A DNA stretch of 23,066 nt from UBA3907 sp033810155 (GTDB lineage Bacteria > Bacillota > Sulfobacillia > Fermentithermobacillales > Fermentithermobacillaceae): contig JAPXKJ010000021.1 of NCBI GenBank assembly GCA_033810155.1, forward strand, positions 1 to 23,066, written 5' to 3'. Positions 8,367 through 15,828 of this stretch are shown piece by piece; position 1 is the first letter of the stretch; each line of letters begins with the position of its first letter. The position numbers and the translations under genes are program-made. The notes beneath the pieces are model-generated. The model was not told the DNA's origin, made no database searches, and saw only the letters and a program-made list of their open reading frames with translations.

Positions 8367-8942
8367 TCACTTTACAATCGCTCCCGCTTGTAACATCTGC
8401 GAGACGGCTATGTCGCCATCTTTCGGGTTCACGTTCACAGCGCGAATTCCCTCTCTTATGACCACAACTTGATAACCCTTTTCTAGTGCATCCAGGACAG
8501 TAGCTTTGACGCAGTAGTCAGTAGCCAGACCGCCTACGTACAGAACTCGAACGCCATGGGCCTTTAGCCACATATCGAGAGATTGCCCTTTTGGGTCACC
8601 GATTGTCCCATCAAAAGCTGAGTACGCCTCTATCTCAGGATAGTACCCCTTCCTACAGATTTCACCGTCTACGACAAGATCTCGGTGCAGCTGCGCCCCC
8701 CATGTGTTCTGAACACAGTGAGGAGGCCATATTCCTCCTTGTTGTGTGAACGAACTGTGATCCATGGGATGCCAGTCCTGTGTGAATACAATCGGCAGAT
8801 GCTGTCTTTTGAATCCCCGGATCCAACGGTTTAGCACCGGAATGACTTTATCCCCATCCTTAACGCCCAAAGCACCTCCCGGACAAAAATCATTCTGAAC
8901 ATCAACCACAATAAGACACGAGTCTTCAGTCATGCATGACAT
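8367..8942 (-). CDS. pncA: Nicotinamidase PncA
   Basis: Hydrolyses nicotinamide to nicotinate and ammonia for NAD salvage; cytosolic, isochorismatase-like fold. The 191-residue protein shows the complete nicotinamidase pattern: VDVQNDFCPGGAL with catalytic Asp14, RKGYYPEIEAYSAF with catalytic Lys98, and GLATDYCVKAT with nucleophile Cys144. The metal-site motif DWHPMDHSSF supplies Asp56, His58 and His62. PPHCVQNTWGA and SAFDGT also match PncA rather than general isochorismatase-like hydrolases, so I give the gene symbol. The first ATG (8942) is preferred over the second (8933) because a GGTGG-type site lies 7 bases upstream of it. It is divergent from marR with interleaved promoters, and converges on the MATE gene. 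Confidence 0.93.
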   Translation of the reverse strand: MSCMTEDSCLIVVDVQNDFCPGGALGVKDGDKVIPVLNRWIRGFKRQHLPIVFTQDWHPMDHSSFTQQGGIWPPHCVQNTWGAQLHRDLVVDGEICRKGYYPEIEAYSAFDGTIGDPKGQSLDMWLKAHGVRVLYVGGLATDYCVKATVLDALEKGYQVVVIREGIRAVNVNPKDGDIAVSQMLQAGAIVK

Positions 8943-9016
8943 ACTTCAACCACCGCCTTTCAACTTCAGAGTACTTATTCCCTGTGAGCCTCCAGGTCAC
9001 CTGCTTATGCGCAAGC

Positions 9017-9045
9017 ATTATATTGACACCCCTCTTGGACAACAA
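9017..9045 (-). promoter_or_regulatory. Predicted sigma-A promoter for pncA
   Basis: On the minus strand TTGTTG (9040-9045), a 17-base spacer and a perfect TATAAT (9017-9022) form a likely promoter with a start near 9010, giving a leader of about 70 bases before pncA. The -10 box is consensus; the -35 matches only its first half. Confidence 0.5.
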
Positions 9046-9052
9046 TTATACT
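9023..9052 (+). promoter_or_regulatory. Predicted sigma-A promoter for marR
   Basis: A perfect TTGACA (9023-9028), an 18-base spacer and TATACT (9047-9052) make a near-consensus promoter with a start near 9059 and a 70-base leader for marR. Its -35 box abuts the -10 box of the opposite pncA promoter, so the two share the same 36 bp. Confidence 0.7.
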
Positions 9053-9079
9053 GTCATGAGATAATCAAGCTGTTTAACC

Positions 9080-9094
9080 TTTCGTATAACGAAA
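9080..9094. promoter_or_regulatory. Palindrome TTTCGT-ATA-ACGAAA, candidate MarR operator
   Basis: A perfect inverted repeat with 6-bp arms and a 3-bp centre lies about 20 bp after the predicted marR start site and 36 bp before its ATG. MarR dimers usually bind palindromes of this size near their own promoter, so autorepression by blocking elongation is plausible. Related half sites TTTCGT (9643-9648) and TTTCGA (9664-9669) occur upstream of the RND gene, 21 bp apart. Binding is inferred. Confidence 0.5.
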
Positions 9095-9129
9095 TAATAT
9101 ACATTGCACATAGGAATTGAGGTGAAAAC

Positions 9130-9594
9130 ATGCATAGACTTGAGTCTGTCTCGGCTGACAATACCGACCGCAAAATAGTCATCGCCCAGATGATAAGACT
9201 CATCCATTCCATAAGTCGCAAGTTCGGCAACGAAATGACTAAGATCATGAAGGGTAGAGTTTCTGCTTCTCAGTTCATCATGCTCAGGTTTTTGAAACAA
9301 TGCGGCCCTGCGAAAGTGTCCCAGATTTCCAGGAAAATGCAGCTAACTCCAAGCGCAATTACTTTCATGACCAAAGATCTCCTCGAAAGAGACCTTATTA
9401 AGCGGCAAAGAGACACTAAAGACAGAAGGGTTGTATATATCAGCATAACGCAAGAAGGTCTAGAGGTTGTCGAGGAAATTGAAGCATCGATACGTCAGTC
9501 TGCCGAGATTCTGTTGAGCAACCTGACGAATCTAGATCTGTCAAACATCGTATATATACTCGAGAAGTTGGACACGAGCTTAGCCATGGCTTGA
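9130..9594 (+). CDS. MarR family transcriptional regulator
   Basis: A 154-residue winged-helix repressor or activator of the MarR family. N-terminal dimerisation helix (IAQMIRLIHSISRKFGNEM), then SASQFIMLRFLKQCGPAKVSQISRKMQLTPSAITFMTKDLLERDLIKR forming helix-turn-helix and recognition helix at roughly residues 47-97, followed by the wing motif RDTKDRRVVYISIT and a C-terminal dimerisation helix. Start: ATG at 9130 with GAGGTGA (9119-9125) four bases upstream. It sits 95 bases ahead of the RND exporter on the same strand, the common arrangement in which a MarR protein senses a pump substrate and controls the pump and itself. A good candidate operator lies in its own leader. A weak promoter (TTGACT at 9591, TAGAAG at 9614) may add separate expression of the pump. 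The ligand is unknown. Confidence 0.92.
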   Translation: MHRLESVSADNTDRKIVIAQMIRLIHSISRKFGNEMTKIMKGRVSASQFIMLRFLKQCGPAKVSQISRKMQLTPSAITFMTKDLLERDLIKRQRDTKDRRVVYISITQEGLEVVEEIEASIRQSAEILLSNLTNLDLSNIVYILEKLDTSLAMA

Positions 9595-9689
9595 CTCACT
9601 CAACAGATTGAACTAGAAGATACGGCTAACCTGATTGGCTCATTTCGTGAAGAACAATCACAATTTCGAAGTATAAGGAGGAACGGTAG

Positions 9690-12600
9690 ATGAATCTTGC
9701 AAGAACCTCCATTAGACGACCTATAGGTATTCTAATGGTGATGTTTATGGTAATACTTCTGGGTGTGGTATCCCTCACGAATCTCAATCTGGATCTCTTA
9801 CCAAACATTACTCCACCAGTTGCAGCCGTTATTACCAGTTACCGAGGCGCATCAGCCAACGAGGTCGCAGAACTTGTAACACAGCGTGTTGAAGCAGCAG
9901 TCGTTACCACTTCTGGCATCAAAGACATCATGTCGATTTCGCAAGAGGGGGTGTCGATTGTTGTCCTAACATTTGACTGGAACCAGGACATGACCGAGGC
10001 ACGTACAGACATAAACCAGAAGATTGAGATGGTCCCGCTTCCTGACGGAACATCAAAACCCACGGTTATGAAATTTGATCCGACTATGCTCCCAGTCATG
10101 GAAATCTCGGTCACCCATAGCAAGAATTCAGACCTGCCAGGATTAACTGTCTTCACTGAGAATACTCTCAAACCAAGGATCGAAGGAATCGAGGGTGTCG
10201 CATCAGTAGACGTGTTGGGCGGGTTAAAAGAACAAATACAGGTGCGACTTGATCCGTCGAAACTGAACGCATTTGGACTCACTCAGGACACAATAGCGGG
10301 AATCATCTCAGCATCTAATCTCAACTATCCCGTAGGCAAATTGGATAAGGATGGACTACTCCTTGACGTTAGGCTAGAAGGAAAGTTCAAATCACTCGAA
10401 GATCTCAAAGAGCTAGTTGTTGGATATGCTCCCGCGGCACTTCTGCAAGGAGACGCCTCATCTATTACAGGTAATCTTTCACAAAGTCCTATGGTACCTC
10501 TTCGTCTGAAAGACATCGCAGAAGTCGAGCAAACGTTTTCAGAAATCACATCAATAGCCAGGATCAACGGCAAGCCCAGCATCCTTCTTTCCATCAAAAA
10601 AGAAGGCAGTGCAAATACCGTAACCGTCGCGCGCAAAGTGCGAGAAGAAGTCGACACTCTTAAAGAGGAAATCTCTGGCTTTGACGCAGCGATCAGTTTC
10701 GACCAGGCAAGGTTCATCGAAGACACTATCAGTTCGGTAGCTAAGAACCTGGTCATGGGCGCAATACTAGCAATAGTAGTGCTAATACTGTTCTTAAAAG
10801 ACTTTAGGACCACCCTGGTGATCGCGATAAGCATACCGTTTTCAGTTATATCTACGTTCGTGCTTATGTACTTTGGCAAATTGACTTTGAACATAATGAC
10901 TCTAGGCGGGTTAACACTTGGGGTTGGAATGCTAGTCGACAACTCAATAGTTGTAATTGAGAACATCTACAGGCACATTGAGATGGGCACCGAGCCAAAA
11001 GAAGCTGCTGCCAGAGGCACGGGAGAAGTCGCAATGGCAATTACAGCTTCGACACTTACTACCCTAGTAGTGTTTCTGCCAATAGTTTTCGTTGGCGGAG
11101 TCAGCGGAATCATCTTCAAGGAATTAGCGCTAACCGTGACTTTCTCGTTGCTCGCATCTCTTTTGGTCGCACTGACTGTCGTGCCAATGCTCGCATCCGT
11201 ATGGTTCGTAAGGAAGAAAAAACGGTCGACCGACTATGCTTCCCAGACCGAGAGCAGCCGTCAATCCGGAGCGCAGAAAGACAAAGGCAAGTACTACAAC
11301 ATGGTCAACTGGGCTCTCCAAAACCGGTTAGTCGTTCTTGTAGTTGTTGCGGCACTGGTTGCAGGTACAGTGTACCTAGGTTCCAAGATAGGTACCGAGT
11401 TCATACCAACCGCAGATGAAGGCGGGTTTACGATTGCGGTAACCATGCCGGAAGGCACACCCATAGAGAAACTCGACAGCCTGGTATCGGAAATCGAACA
11501 GATACTCGATAAAAACCGCTCTATTGAGTTATATACTGTTTCTATAAGTACAGGTGGAGGAAGCTTGACCTCCCTTACCACTTCAGAAGGCGGTACGACA
11601 GCGAACATTACAGCTGTGGTCACCCAAGAGGTACTTGATAAGAAAGAGACCACAAAGGTAATGGAGGAAATTGAAAAAGAGGTAGACGAGATCCGCGATA
11701 GCGCAAAGGTCTCATTCACTCCCCAATCTTCCATAGCGTTGATGGCCGGAGGCATGTCGGGTTCCGTCCAAGTGTCGGTAACCGGTCCGGACATAGTCGA
11801 AGTATCCAGACTCAACGATGAGGTCATTGAGAAAATCAAAGATCTAGATAATGTGAAGGAAGTCACGTCTACGCTCACAGAACGGAAACCTGAGATTCAC
11901 ATCGTGGTCGATAAAGACAAAGCAATTGCCTATGGCCTTACACCTGCGCAGATAGGAACTGCATTGTCCAGAGCAGTTACGGGACAGACAGTTTCAAGAT
12001 TAGAAAAAGGCACCACTACCTTCGATATCGTCGTCAGCTACGACAAAAGCGCCGTTGAGACATTTGAAGATATTGAGTCTTTACGCCTAACCGGCGCTCT
12101 TGGGACCGTTGCTCTCAAAGACATTGCACAGGTCGTAGAAGGCGAGGGACCAATAACCATAAACCGCCTCAACCAGAGACTTAGTGCGAGAATAAACGCA
12201 AAATATTCAGATATCACTCTGGGAGAAATAACCGCAAAGATCAACGATGCGGTTTCTGAAATCGATATCCCTGACGGCTACAAGATAAGCATGGGTGGTA
12301 TGTCAGAACTAATGGAAGAGGGTTTCGACGCCCTCAAACTTGCGCTCATCCTTTCGATTATCCTAGTATACATGGTAATGGCCGCTTCGTTTGAGTCCTT
12401 GTCTTCACCCTTTGTTATCCTGTTTACGATGCCACTCGGGGCAATAGGAGTTGTAATAGCTCTTTATATCTCCGGCTATGCTTTTGGCATAACAGCATTC
12501 ATGGGAGCTATCGTGCTGGCTGGAGTCGTTGTGAACAACAGTATAGTGATGGTTGATTTCATCAATCAAGAACGCGTAGCCGGCATGCCGTTGGGCGAAG

Positions 12601-13034
12601 CGATATGTGATGGTTCGTCGAAGCGTTTACGACCCATTCTTATGACAAGCCTTACAACTATCCTCGGCCTTGTACCTATGGCTCTCGGAATTGGCGAAGG
12701 CGGAGAGTTGGCCGCGCCCATGGCATTGAGCATAATGGGCGGCCTCAGTTCAGGTACATTTTTTACTCTCTTTGTAATTCCTGTAGTATACAGCATATTT
12801 GCCGGATATAAACCGGTCAAAAGCGCACCTGTATCCGTGGAATTAGAAACACGCGAGACCAAACAGGTACCTCAACCCACCGTAGACGCTGAGGCAACAG
12901 GAATGACTGAGGCAACTCCAAGCAAAGAAGGCATCCAAAAGGTCGACATAGATCAAGAAGATCTAGAACAACTAATAGATCTGTTAACGAAACTTGCATC
13001 ATCGGGTAAAAAGAAAGAGGATATCGAGGAGTAA
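9690..13034 (+). CDS. RND family exporter (HAE1/AcrB- or SwrC-like)
   Basis: A 1114-residue inner-membrane pump of the RND superfamily. It opens with the typical LARTSIRRPIGILM, has a first large extracytoplasmic loop (DLLPNITPPVAAV, YRGASANEVAELVTQRVE), a block of membrane segments from about 340 to 500, a second large loop and a second membrane block from about 880. Internal duplication is as expected. TM4 reads GMLVDNSIVVIENIYRH with Asp417 at the position of AcrB Asp407, but Asn418 where AcrB has Asp408; TM10 has VNNSI, with Asn949 at the position of AcrB Lys940. The last 80 or so residues form a charged cytoplasmic tail. ATG at 9690 has AAGGAGG (9675-9681) eight bases upstream. There is no adaptor or outer-membrane factor gene nearby, as for SwrC in Bacillus. 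It ends 9 bases before a terminator. Confidence 0.95.
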   Translation: MNLARTSIRRPIGILMVMFMVILLGVVSLTNLNLDLLPNITPPVAAVITSYRGASANEVAELVTQRVEAAVVTTSGIKDIMSISQEGVSIVVLTFDWNQDMTEARTDINQKIEMVPLPDGTSKPTVMKFDPTMLPVMEISVTHSKNSDLPGLTVFTENTLKPRIEGIEGVASVDVLGGLKEQIQVRLDPSKLNAFGLTQDTIAGIISASNLNYPVGKLDKDGLLLDVRLEGKFKSLEDLKELVVGYAPAALLQGDASSITGNLSQSPMVPLRLKDIAEVEQTFSEITSIARINGKPSILLSIKKEGSANTVTVARKVREEVDTLKEEISGFDAAISFDQARFIEDTISSVAKNLVMGAILAIVVLILFLKDFRTTLVIAISIPFSVISTFVLMYFGKLTLNIMTLGGLTLGVGMLVDNSIVVIENIYRHIEMGTEPKEAAARGTGEVAMAITASTLTTLVVFLPIVFVGGVSGIIFKELALTVTFSLLASLLVALTVVPMLASVWFVRKKKRSTDYASQTESSRQSGAQKDKGKYYNMVNWALQNRLVVLVVVAALVAGTVYLGSKIGTEFIPTADEGGFTIAVTMPEGTPIEKLDSLVSEIEQILDKNRSIELYTVSISTGGGSLTSLTTSEGGTTANITAVVTQEVLDKKETTKVMEEIEKEVDEIRDSAKVSFTPQSSIALMAGGMSGSVQVSVTGPDIVEVSRLNDEVIEKIKDLDNVKEVTSTLTERKPEIHIVVDKDKAIAYGLTPAQIGTALSRAVTGQTVSRLEKGTTTFDIVVSYDKSAVETFEDIESLRLTGALGTVALKDIAQVVEGEGPITINRLNQRLSARINAKYSDITLGEITAKINDAVSEIDIPDGYKISMGGMSELMEEGFDALKLALILSIILVYMVMAASFESLSSPFVILFTMPLGAIGVVIALYISGYAFGITAFMGAIVLAGVVVNNSIVMVDFINQERVAGMPLGEAICDGSSKRLRPILMTSLTTILGLVPMALGIGEGGELAAPMALSIMGGLSSGTFFTLFVIPVVYSIFAGYKPVKSAPVSVELETRETKQVPQPTVDAEATGMTEATPSKEGIQKVDIDQEDLEQLIDLLTKLASSGKKKEDIEE

Positions 13035-13042
13035 GACAATTT

Positions 13043-13078
13043 AAAAGGCTGGGCGGTAATAGACCACCCAGCCTTTTT
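13043..13078. terminator. Bidirectional intrinsic terminator after the RND gene
   Basis: AAAAGGCTGGGCGGT (13043-13057) pairs with ACCACCCAGCCTTTTT (13063-13078) around a five-base loop, with one C-A mismatch, followed by T residues. On the minus strand it is followed by TTTTAAATT, so it can also end the convergent ferritin-like gene. Confidence 0.93.
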
Positions 13079-13115
13079 CTCCCAACTAGGCTTTCAAAAA
13101 CTCCGGTCTCCAGGC

Positions 13116-13634
13116 CTAGATGTTCATCCAGTTCCAACGCTTGCTCTCTTCCACGTCAAACCACATACCACTCTTTGTTAGATATGCCAAAACATTTGCC
13201 AAAGAGGTTATATGCTCGTACTCTTCTTTACGAAGTATATCAAAGTACTCTTTCTCTTTGGGATCGCTAGACCGTCGGAACAGGTCGTTATATATTCGAT
13301 AGCTTTCTTGCTCCAACTCCAAGGCCGCTTTTAGGGCATCAATATACGGTTCGTCTTCCTCATGTACAGAAACTTCACCTATCTTCTCAAACATGTCTTT
13401 CATGCGTTCCTCAATCGGGGGAAGTTCTTCATAGGAGAACTGTAGTTCTCCTGAGTCTTCGAGGGTCTTTAGAAGGCTGCGGAACTTTTCTGCATGGATC
13501 ATTTCATCTGAAGCCAGTTCTTCGAAAAGCCCCTTAACCAAGGGATTCTTAGCTTTTTGGGCTTCCCGGGCATAGAGTTGATATCCCTTTTCTTCCATGT
13601 CCACCGCTTTACGCAAGACTTCTTGCACTAGCAT
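13116..13634 (-). CDS. Ferritin-like diiron protein (rubrerythrin fold, no rubredoxin domain)
   Basis: A 172-residue four-helix protein made of two similar helix pairs. Probable diiron ligands are Glu14 (DMEEKGYQLY) with Glu44 and His47 (EMIH) in the first pair, and Glu108 (ELEQESYRIY) with Glu138 and His141 (EYEH) in the second, the pattern of the rubrerythrin domain. No CxxC rubredoxin module follows, so electrons for any peroxide reduction would have to come from another protein. The ATG at 13634 is preferred to an upstream in-frame TTG (13652), because GGGAGGTG (13641-13648) lies 6 bases before it and would overlap the longer reading. It diverges from the S9 peptidase gene. Roles in peroxide defence or iron handling in an anaerobe are likely but unproven. 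Confidence 0.88.
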   Translation of the reverse strand: MLVQEVLRKAVDMEEKGYQLYAREAQKAKNPLVKGLFEELASDEMIHAEKFRSLLKTLEDSGELQFSYEELPPIEERMKDMFEKIGEVSVHEEDEPYIDALKAALELEQESYRIYNDLFRRSSDPKEKEYFDILRKEEYEHITSLANVLAYLTKSGMWFDVEESKRWNWMNI

Positions 13635-13741
13635 ATGACACACCTCCCACAAGATTGATAGACAAGGTCGCTATATGAAACGCCTTCACTATCAAGCCTA
13701 TATCAAAAAGGGACAAAATCCAACTATAAAGAGGCCCAACG

Positions 13742-15790
13742 ATGGAACATGATTTGGATGGAAAGCAGGAAAAACGTAACAACGTAGAATATACTCATAT
13801 TGAGGAGCGTGAGGACATGAGTGATGTGTCATTGCTAGAGGAGTTTTTGAACATAAAGTACCTAGGAAAATACGAATGGAGCCCAAATGGCGAGTTCATA
13901 GCCTTCATATGGGACGATGGCGGCACAAACGATCTATGGCTGGTTGCGCCGGGAGTGTCCCTTCCTCAGAAACTCACCTCAGCTCAAAAGGGAGTGTCCG
14001 ATCTGGAGTGGTTGCCAAGAACATCGGAGATGTTTTTCGTTATGGACAACGCGATATACAAGATGGGTGTCTCACCCATTAGCGAACCCAGTCTGATCTA
14101 CCGAGCTACAGACCAGATAACAGGCATTTCGTGTTCTCCTTTGGGTACCACGCTGGCATTTGGCCTGGGTGGCAAGATTCATCTTTATGATGTGGCATCC
14201 TGTGCTGTCAAGCAGTTGGAAATGCCCGGTCTTTTGAGCCAGACCAGCCATTCGGGGATTGTACTTTGGTCGCCCGACGGAACAAAGTTCGCCTTTTCGT
14301 TTAAAGATGGTGATACTTATCATCAAATAGCAGTTATGGGAAAAGACGGCGATCTTATTTGGAAATCCCACTACCAAGCATCTTCAAGAGACTTTTCATG
14401 GTTTGATGAAAACAGTCTTTATTTTGCAAAGCACCGGGAATACGGCAAAGAAGCCGACCTCATGTTGCTTGACATCTCCGACGCTCACACCGATATCAAA
14501 ACCATTATGCATCTCAAAGGTTCGGGCAAAGGTCCTTTGCTTTCCACGACCTCCATACCTTCACCTGATGGAACAAAGGTTCTCTTCCTTCTGGAAGACA
14601 CCGGTTTCGCTCATTACTACATGTTTAATAGGAGAAACGGAGAAGTAGAGCAAGTAACCTTCGGAGAATGCGAAGATTTTGCCCATGCTGATGACTACGC
14701 AGTATGGCGTGAGGATTCCTCGAGCTTTGTGTATTCTTCTAACCGACGATCGCAAGGAGAAAGACAAATATACGAGCATTGCTTGGCGAACGGAACAGAC
14801 ATAGAGATCATTGCGCTTCCAGGAACTAACTCGAGAGTCAAGTTCTCTTCAACCGGCAGGATGGCGTTTGTGCACTGTGATGTCTACCGAAACATGGATA
14901 TCTGGGTATGCGATTCAGACGGCGAAAATCCCACTCAAATCACATTTTCTATGCCCAAAGCGCTAACCGAAGAGCGTCAGTTTGTACCGGAAGAAGTATC
15001 GTTTAAGAGCGCTGGAGGGTTGACCATCTACGGATATCTGATGAAACCCAGGGATATTCCCCAAGGAGCCAAAGTACCTGGCCTGGTATGGGTACATGGT
15101 GGACCTGTGAGACAGATGCGACCGGGTTGGCATCCTCTACAGAGCTACGCTCTCTTCCATGGATTTAACCAGTACTTCGTCCATAGAGGATACGTGGTTC
15201 TATCGGTGAACTTCCGGGGCGGAATAGGTTACGGACGGGATTTCCGAGAATCTCTTCACCGCAAGATGGGAGTAGACGACGTAGCAGACGTGGTAAACGC
15301 CGGAAGGTTCCTCAAAACACTTCCCTACGTCGATCCTAATCGAATTGCAGTATGGGGTCTTAGCTACGGAGGTTACATGACGTTACACAGCCTGACCCAA
15401 TACCCCGGCGAGTTCAAGGCAGGAGTAAACATTGCCGGTATCTGGGACTTTGCTCAATACACCAAGTGGGCCGAGAAGCGATATGGAAAAGGGATGTGGT
15501 TTTTTGAAGCGTTTTTGGAAGGGGAACCTGAGGATTCAACAGATCTATATTCGCAAGCCTCTCCCGCAACCTTCGCCGATCATCTCAAAGATCCTCTCAT
15601 GAGTCTCCATGGAACTCAAGACGCGAACGTCGATTTCGCACAGCTCGACAGAATCGTCAAAGACTGTTTGCAGCGTAGGAAACGTCATGAGGCTATCTAC
15701 TATCCCGACGAGAACCATGTTTTTCGCCATCGGAACACATGGTTAGACGCAATTCCCAAAATCGAGGAGTTCTTGGCCAAAAACGTCTGA
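13742..15790 (+). CDS. S9 family serine peptidase (acylaminoacyl-peptidase/prolyl oligopeptidase type)
   Basis: A cytosolic oligopeptide-cleaving enzyme of the prolyl oligopeptidase clan. The first two-thirds is a beta-propeller with repeated SPDGTK.xF blades (for example YEWSPNGEFIAFIWD and two SPDGTK segments), which limits access to short peptides. The C-terminal alpha/beta hydrolase begins near GLVWVHGGP and has the triad Ser541 in GLSYGGY, Asp627 in HGTQDANV and His659 in DENHVF, counted from the first ATG. That ATG (13742) has AAAGAGG 7 bases upstream; an in-frame ATG at 13817 with GAGGAG 9 bases upstream is an equally good start and would remove 25 highly charged, unconserved-looking residues. 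No signal peptide is present. It stands alone between a divergent ferritin-like gene and a convergent transporter. Confidence 0.93.
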   Translation: MEHDLDGKQEKRNNVEYTHIEEREDMSDVSLLEEFLNIKYLGKYEWSPNGEFIAFIWDDGGTNDLWLVAPGVSLPQKLTSAQKGVSDLEWLPRTSEMFFVMDNAIYKMGVSPISEPSLIYRATDQITGISCSPLGTTLAFGLGGKIHLYDVASCAVKQLEMPGLLSQTSHSGIVLWSPDGTKFAFSFKDGDTYHQIAVMGKDGDLIWKSHYQASSRDFSWFDENSLYFAKHREYGKEADLMLLDISDAHTDIKTIMHLKGSGKGPLLSTTSIPSPDGTKVLFLLEDTGFAHYYMFNRRNGEVEQVTFGECEDFAHADDYAVWREDSSSFVYSSNRRSQGERQIYEHCLANGTDIEIIALPGTNSRVKFSSTGRMAFVHCDVYRNMDIWVCDSDGENPTQITFSMPKALTEERQFVPEEVSFKSAGGLTIYGYLMKPRDIPQGAKVPGLVWVHGGPVRQMRPGWHPLQSYALFHGFNQYFVHRGYVVLSVNFRGGIGYGRDFRESLHRKMGVDDVADVVNAGRFLKTLPYVDPNRIAVWGLSYGGYMTLHSLTQYPGEFKAGVNIAGIWDFAQYTKWAEKRYGKGMWFFEAFLEGEPEDSTDLYSQASPATFADHLKDPLMSLHGTQDANVDFAQLDRIVKDCLQRRKRHEAIYYPDENHVFRHRNTWLDAIPKIEEFLAKNV

Positions 15791-15793
15791 GCC

Positions 15794-15828
15794 GTTGCGC
15801 GATTTGCTTTAAGAGTCCGTACCGCAAC
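15794..15828. terminator. Possible weak terminator between convergent genes
   Basis: GTTGCG (15794-15799) and CGCAAC (15823-15828) are perfect inverted repeats around a 23-base loop that fills the 38-base gap between the convergent S9 and transporter genes. There is no T run, so it is not a classical intrinsic terminator. Confidence 0.25.

Noticed and set aside
11201..11419. Short open frames on both strands within the RND gene and other long genes
   Set aside because: They lie inside genes with strong family evidence, have no ribosome sites and show repetitive Ser/Thr/Arg-rich shadow composition.
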